A DNA stretch of 64,000 nt, taken from assembly GCF_001905735.1 (NCBI RefSeq), contig NZ_LISW01000002.1, positions 1,028,426 to 1,092,425 of the forward strand, in the 5' to 3' direction. Numbering within the stretch: position 1 is the first letter of the stretch; every line of letters starts with the position of its first letter. Both the position numbers and the translations under genes were made by a program. Source of the stretch: Streptomyces sp. CB01249 (GTDB taxonomy: Bacteria; Actinomycetota; Actinomycetes; Streptomycetales; Streptomycetaceae). This document shows, in pieces, positions 60,914 to 64,000 of the stretch. The notes beneath the pieces are model-generated. The model worked only from the letters and a program-made list of their open reading frames with translations. It was not told where the DNA came from and searched no databases.

Positions 60914-62149
60914 TTGTCTGCCAACCTTCCTTCCGCACCCCGTACGCGCCGAGCCCGCCGCCCCAGGGCCGCCGCCCTGGTCGCCGCGCTCGCGCTGGCG
61001 GGCGGATGCCTCGTCGCCACCCAGGTCACCGCCGCCACCGAGGCCGCGGCCGTCCCCGCGACCATCCCGCTCACGCTCACCAACAACTCAGGGCGGGGCG
61101 AGCAGGTCTACGTCTACGTCATCGGCACCGAACTCTCGTCGGGGCGCCAGGGCTGGGCCGACGCGAACGGCACCTTCCATCCGTGGCCCGCCGGGGGCAA
61201 CCCCCCGACGCCCGCTCCCGACGCGTCCATCGCCGGGCCGGCCAACGGGCAGGCGAAGACGATCCGGATGCCGAAGTTCTCCGGCCGGGTCTACTTCTCC
61301 TACGGGCAGAAGCTGGTCTTCAAGCTCACCACCGGCGGTCTGGTGCAGCCCGCGGTGCAGAACCCGAGCGACCCGAACGCGAACATCCTCTTCAACTGGA
61401 CCGAGTACACGCTCAACGACGCCGGCCTGTGGATCAACAGCACCCAGGTCGACATGTTCTCCGCCCCTTACGCGGTCGGGGTGAAGCGCCCGAACGGCAC
61501 CACCCTGAGTACGGGCCACCTCAAGCCCGGTGGCTACAAGGCGTTCTTCGACTCCCTGCGCAGCCAGTCCGGTGGCTGGGGCGGGCTCATCAGGACCCGT
61601 TCCGACGGGACGATCCTGCGGGCGCTCGCACCCGGCCATGGCATCGAGGCAGGGGCGCTGCCGGCCTCCGTCATGAACGACTACGTCAACCGCGTATGGA
61701 GCAAGTACTCCTCGCAGACGCTGACCGTCCAGCCGTTCGCGGACCAGCCGAACACGAAGTACTTCGGACGGGTCCAAGGCAACACCATGAACTTCACCAA
61801 CAGTTCGGGAGCGGTCGTCACCAGCTTCCAGAAGCCCGACTCGGATAGCATCTTCGGTTGCTACAAGCTTCTCGACGCGCCCAACGACCTGGTCCGGGGA
61901 CCCATCTCCCGTACCCTGTGCGCCGGTTACAACCGGTCGACGCTGCTGAGCAACCCCAACCAGCCGGACGCGAATGACGCGAACTTCTACAAGGACGCGG
62001 TCACCAATCAGTACTCCGCCAAGATCCACGCCCAGATGGCCGACGGCAAGGCGTACGGCTTCGCCTTCGACGACGTCGGCGCGCACGAATCACTCGTGCA
62101 CGACGGCGACCCGCAGCAGGCGTACATCACGCTGGACCCGTTCAACTAG
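60914..62149 (+). CDS. Secreted GH64 endo-beta-1,3-glucanase
   Basis: 411 residues. TTG start; signal peptide with R-R-A-R-R-P-R n-region and cleavage near A-A-T-E-A-A. The mature part begins I-P-L-T-L-T-N-N-S-G-R and contains F-N-W-T-E-Y-T-L-N and V-D-M-F-S-A-P-Y, recognised as the laminaripentaose-producing GH64 family. It attacks beta-1,3-glucan of fungal walls. No extra carbohydrate-binding module is seen. Its control region unites a dre-like and a CebR-like site. Confidence 0.9.
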   Translation: MSANLPSAPRTRRARRPRAAALVAALALAGGCLVATQVTAATEAAAVPATIPLTLTNNSGRGEQVYVYVIGTELSSGRQGWADANGTFHPWPAGGNPPTPAPDASIAGPANGQAKTIRMPKFSGRVYFSYGQKLVFKLTTGGLVQPAVQNPSDPNANILFNWTEYTLNDAGLWINSTQVDMFSAPYAVGVKRPNGTTLSTGHLKPGGYKAFFDSLRSQSGGWGGLIRTRSDGTILRALAPGHGIEAGALPASVMNDYVNRVWSKYSSQTLTVQPFADQPNTKYFGRVQGNTMNFTNSSGAVVTSFQKPDSDSIFGCYKLLDAPNDLVRGPISRTLCAGYNRSTLLSNPNQPDANDANFYKDAVTNQYSAKIHAQMADGKAYGFAFDDVGAHESLVHDGDPQQAYITLDPFN

Positions 62150-62316
62150 ATCTGCTCTCCGCAGAGCCTGGTGACAGGCCCCACGTGGCGTGATTCTGAA
62201 CGAGTGAGGGCCTTCCTGTTCGGTGCGGATGGCGACATCCGCACCGAACCGAGCCCAGGTGCTTCTTGCGCATCCGGGCCGTATCTCTGCGGCCGTCCCG
62301 GACGGCCCGGCCGAGC
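62150..62316. other. Non-coding stretch after the GH64 gene
   Basis: It holds the 13-bp hairpin at 62219-62248. I see no gene or tRNA here; together with the integrase relic it fills the 351-base gap to sodN. Confidence 0.55.
62219..62248 (+). terminator. Perfect hairpin with GCGA tetraloop after the GH64 gene
   Basis: TTCGGTGCGGATG (62219-62231) and CATCCGCACCGAA (62236-62248) pair fully over 13 bp around GCGA, a GNRA tetraloop. It lies 70 bases past the stop, so it could be a terminator or a structural element left by a mobile element. Confidence 0.65.
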
Positions 62317-62499
62317 GTCAAGCAGGTCCAGATGGTCCTCGGGCACGCGTCCGCCGTCATCACGCTGCGGATCTACGCGCGCCTGTGGCTGGGGAAAGAA
62401 GACCGCACCCGGTCCGTCATGGGCGCCGTTCTCGGCGGCCTGCGGACCGGGTGCGGATCGGTAGGGGGTCTGACCGCAGGTCAGACGGCCCAACCAGAG
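62317..62499 (+). pseudogene. Relic of a tyrosine-recombinase integrase, C-terminal tail only
   Basis: The frame reads V-K-Q-V-Q-M-V-L-G-H-A-S-A-V-I-T followed by I-Y-A-R-L-W and K-E-D-R-T-R-S-V-M-G-A-V-L. This is the conserved C-terminal box of actinomycete phage integrases, with the catalytic His (L-G-H-A-S) and Tyr (I-Y-A-R-L). All upstream domains are missing, so it is non-functional debris. It lies between GH64 and sodN, marking a past integration or excision. Confidence 0.78.
62468..62486 (-). terminator. Candidate terminator after sodN
   Basis: GTCTGACC (62468-62475) and GGTCAGAC (62479-62486) form a perfect 8-bp stem with a three-base loop, 14 bases past the sodN stop. Confidence 0.6.
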
Positions 62500-62500
62500 A

Positions 62501-62896
62501 TCAAGCCTTCTTGGTCTCCCAGAAGATCTTGTCGATCTCCGCGATCAGGTCCAGCGCCTTCTGGCCGGTGGCCGGGTCGGTCGAGCCCTTGGCGGCCGAG
62601 AGGGCCTTCAGGGTGTCGTTGACCAGCTGGTGCAGCTCCGGGTACTTCTCGAAGTGCGGGGGCTTGAAGTAGTCGCTCCACAGCACCGAGACGTGGTGCT
62701 TCGCGAGCTCGGCGCGCTGCTCCTTGATGACCACGGCGCGGGCCCGGAAGTGCGGGTCCTCGTTGGCCTGGAACTTCTCCTGGACGGCCTTGACGGACTC
62801 CGCCTCGATGCGGGCCTGGGCCGGGTCGTACACGCCGCAGGGCAGGTCGCAGTGGGCGCTGACCTTCACCTTGGGGGCAAACAGGCGGGAAAGCAT
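62501..62896 (-). CDS. sodN: Nickel superoxide dismutase
   Basis: 131 residues. A 14-residue leader (M-L-S-R-L-F-A-P-K-V-K-V-S-A) precedes the nickel hook H-C-D-L-P-C-G-V-Y-D. After cleavage His1, Cys2 and Cys6 bind nickel. The protein forms a hexameric cytoplasmic dismutase. The leader is removed by SodX, encoded divergently 150 bases away. In S. coelicolor sodN is expressed when nickel is available. Confidence 0.96.
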   Translation of the reverse strand: MLSRLFAPKVKVSAHCDLPCGVYDPAQARIEAESVKAVQEKFQANEDPHFRARAVVIKEQRAELAKHHVSVLWSDYFKPPHFEKYPELHQLVNDTLKALSAAKGSTDPATGQKALDLIAEIDKIFWETKKA

Positions 62897-63046
62897 TGAG
62901 CTGTCCTTCCTCGTGATCGTCTTCTCAGGTGGGACATTACTCCGTGAGAAGCCTGTTTTTGCGAGTGCCCCCGGGGGCTTAGGCCAAAAGTCCGGGATGC
63001 GTGTGGGTCCCGTGGCCGAATGTACGAAACCCTGTGAGGAACGGAG

Positions 63047-63502
63047 ATGAGGGAGGTGCCGGAGGTGCCGGAACCGGCCGACGAGCAGCCCGTGCGCGGG
63101 CTGGGGCGGGTGCCGTTCCAGGTGGTGGAGGTGACGGGGCCCTCGATGGTGCCCACGCTCCACCACGGGGACTGGCTGCTCGTGCAGTACGGGGCGCCGG
63201 TGCGCCCCGGGGACGTGGTGATCCTGCGCCACCCGTTCCAGCAGGACCTGCTGGTGGTGAAGCGGGCCGTGGAGCGGCGGGCCGAAGGCTGGTGGGTGCT
63301 GGGGGACAACAGTTACGCGGGCGGGGACAGCACGGACTACGGGGCGGTGCCCGAGGAGCTGGTGCTGGCCCGGGCCCGGGCGCGGTACCGGCCGCTGACG
63401 AAGGATCAGCGCTCGGTGCGCGGGGTGGTGACCTGGGCGGTCTCCGCGCTGCGCCCCGTGTCGGCGGCGCGCTCCGTCTCCAGGCGCTTGCGGGCCCGGT
63501 AG
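63047..63502 (+). CDS. sodX: Nickel superoxide dismutase maturation protease SodX
   Basis: 151 residues of the S26 signal peptidase fold without a membrane anchor. The catalytic Ser is in T-G-P-S-M-V-P-T-L and the Lys in L-L-V-V-K-R. It clips the SodN leader so the nickel hook can form. It is divergent from sodN. Its last 97 bases overlap the convergent CGNR gene on the opposite strand. Confidence 0.93.
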   Translation: MREVPEVPEPADEQPVRGLGRVPFQVVEVTGPSMVPTLHHGDWLLVQYGAPVRPGDVVILRHPFQQDLLVVKRAVERRAEGWWVLGDNSYAGGDSTDYGAVPEELVLARARARYRPLTKDQRSVRGVVTWAVSALRPVSAARSVSRRLRAR

Positions 63503-64000
63503 GCCGCCACGTTCGCCCGGGTCGCGCAGCGGTCCGAGCAGTAGCGGCGGGAGCGGTTGGTCGAGGTGTCCAGATAGGCGTTGCGGCACGGCGCTGCCTC
63601 GCACAGGCCCAGCCGGTCCACGCCGTACGAGGTGAGGTGGAAGGCCAGGCCCATGGAGGCGATCGCGGCGTACCCCGCGGTCGCGTTGGACGGGTGGTCC
63701 GCCAGATGCATGTGCCAGTCCGGCCGGCCGTCCGCGTCGCGCTCCTCGTGCCCGGAGATCTGCGGGCTGACCGGGAACTCCATCAGCAGCGAGTTCAGCC
63801 GGTCCACCGCCAGCCGCTCGTCCCCGGTGTCGGCCGCCTCGAACACCGCGCGCAGCCGGGCCCGTACCGAACGGAACCGGGTCACGTCCGCGTCGGTCGC
63901 CCGGCGGGCCGCCGAGCCGCTCGGGCCGAACAGCTCACGGACCGCGTCGACCGAGGTGAGGACGTCCGTGTTCCGGGCCGGCTGCTCGGTGTTGACCAGG
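63406..64000 (-). CDS. CGNR zinc finger/ABATE domain protein (5' end outside window)
   Basis: The frame is open to the right edge of the window. About 198 residues are visible. An ABATE-type domain (D-V-L-T-S-V-D-A-V-R-E-L-F onward) is followed by a treble-clef CGNR finger. Here the signature reads C-E-A-A-P-C-R-N-A-Y-L-D and R-R-Y-C-S-D-R-C, so the G of C-G-N-R is not literal. Members are thought to be stress-related DNA-binding regulators. The C-terminal coding part overlaps sodX antisense by 97 bases. Confidence 0.85.
   Translation of the reverse strand, partial: LVNTEQPARNTDVLTSVDAVRELFGPSGSAARRATDADVTRFRSVRARLRAVFEAADTGDERLAVDRLNSLLMEFPVSPQISGHEERDADGRPDWHMHLADHPSNATAGYAAIASMGLAFHLTSYGVDRLGLCEAAPCRNAYLDTSTNRSRRYCSDRCATRANVAAYRARKRLETERAADTGRSAETAQVTTPRTER

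Noticed and set aside
1..64000. CRISPR arrays, complete insertion sequences, rRNA operons
   Set aside because: No regularly spaced repeats, no intact transposase and no rRNA signatures were seen; the only mobile-element trace is the integrase relic.

Overview
The window is chromosomal DNA of a Streptomyces species. It has very high G+C, GTG starts and tight operons. Hallmark genes are sigR-rsrA, sigH with its anti-sigma gene, wblE, the das chitobiose cluster with DasR, nickel superoxide dismutase and the snapalysin/LysR pair. From memory, the order catalase/CBS/hisN/rsgA/aroA/sigR-rsrA/def/nrdAB/dasR-dasABC/nagB/pdtaS-like kinase/wblE/lipid kinase/sigH follows a conserved core segment of the S. 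coelicolor chromosome. The right third looks more accessory.

Layout. (1) 1-4.1 kb: a partial Sel1-repeat gene, initiator tRNA, the catR-catA peroxide regulator and catalase pair, a CBS protein and hisN. (2) 4.1-9.3 kb: an SMR exporter, rsgA-aroA, an M50-type membrane protease, an SRAP protein and a small hydrolase. (3) 9.3-15.1 kb: the thiol-stress switch sigR-rsrA with its autoregulated promoter and an upstream in-frame extension, two membrane HD-domain proteins, a TPR protein and peptide deformylase. (4) 15.2-23.0 kb: a secreted D,D-carboxypeptidase, a secreted GH20 hexosaminidase, an AraC/GlxA-type regulator and the class Ia ribonucleotide reductase nrdAB behind a cobalamin riboswitch. (5) 23.0-33.2 kb: a solute symporter with its DUF3311 partner, then dasR, dasABCD, nagB and a SIS-domain enzyme, with DasR operators (dre) in the control regions. 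These genes import and degrade chitobiose/GlcNAc and feed it to central metabolism. (6) 33.5-39.3 kb: PdtaS-like kinase, wblE, lipid kinase, sigH and its antagonist, and a UBP zinc finger protein. (7) 39.3-49.3 kb: an antiporter, a PLP enzyme, an amidase, NO detoxification (hmp-nsrR with operators), a family 2B encapsulin shell gene followed by a polyprenyl synthase, a DUF6304 gene, and a DUF1648/GntR pair. (8) 49.3-64 kb: snapalysin with its LysR regulator, SDR and DUF952 genes, a TetR/MFS pair, a large secreted M4 protease with a divergent regulator, a secreted GH64 glucanase, an integrase relic, sodN-sodX and a CGNR zinc finger gene cut by the window end.

The most interesting items are the encapsulin/prenyl synthase nanocompartment locus, which has a strong hairpin between shell and enzyme genes. 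Next are predicted dre sites outside the das cluster: in front of the sensor kinase, and, paired with a CebR/LacI-type palindrome, in front of the glucanase. Other notable items are the compact cobalamin riboswitch of nrdAB and the CRP-type box in the wblE leader. All functional statements rest on reading motifs in the sequence plus recalled family knowledge; no database search was run.
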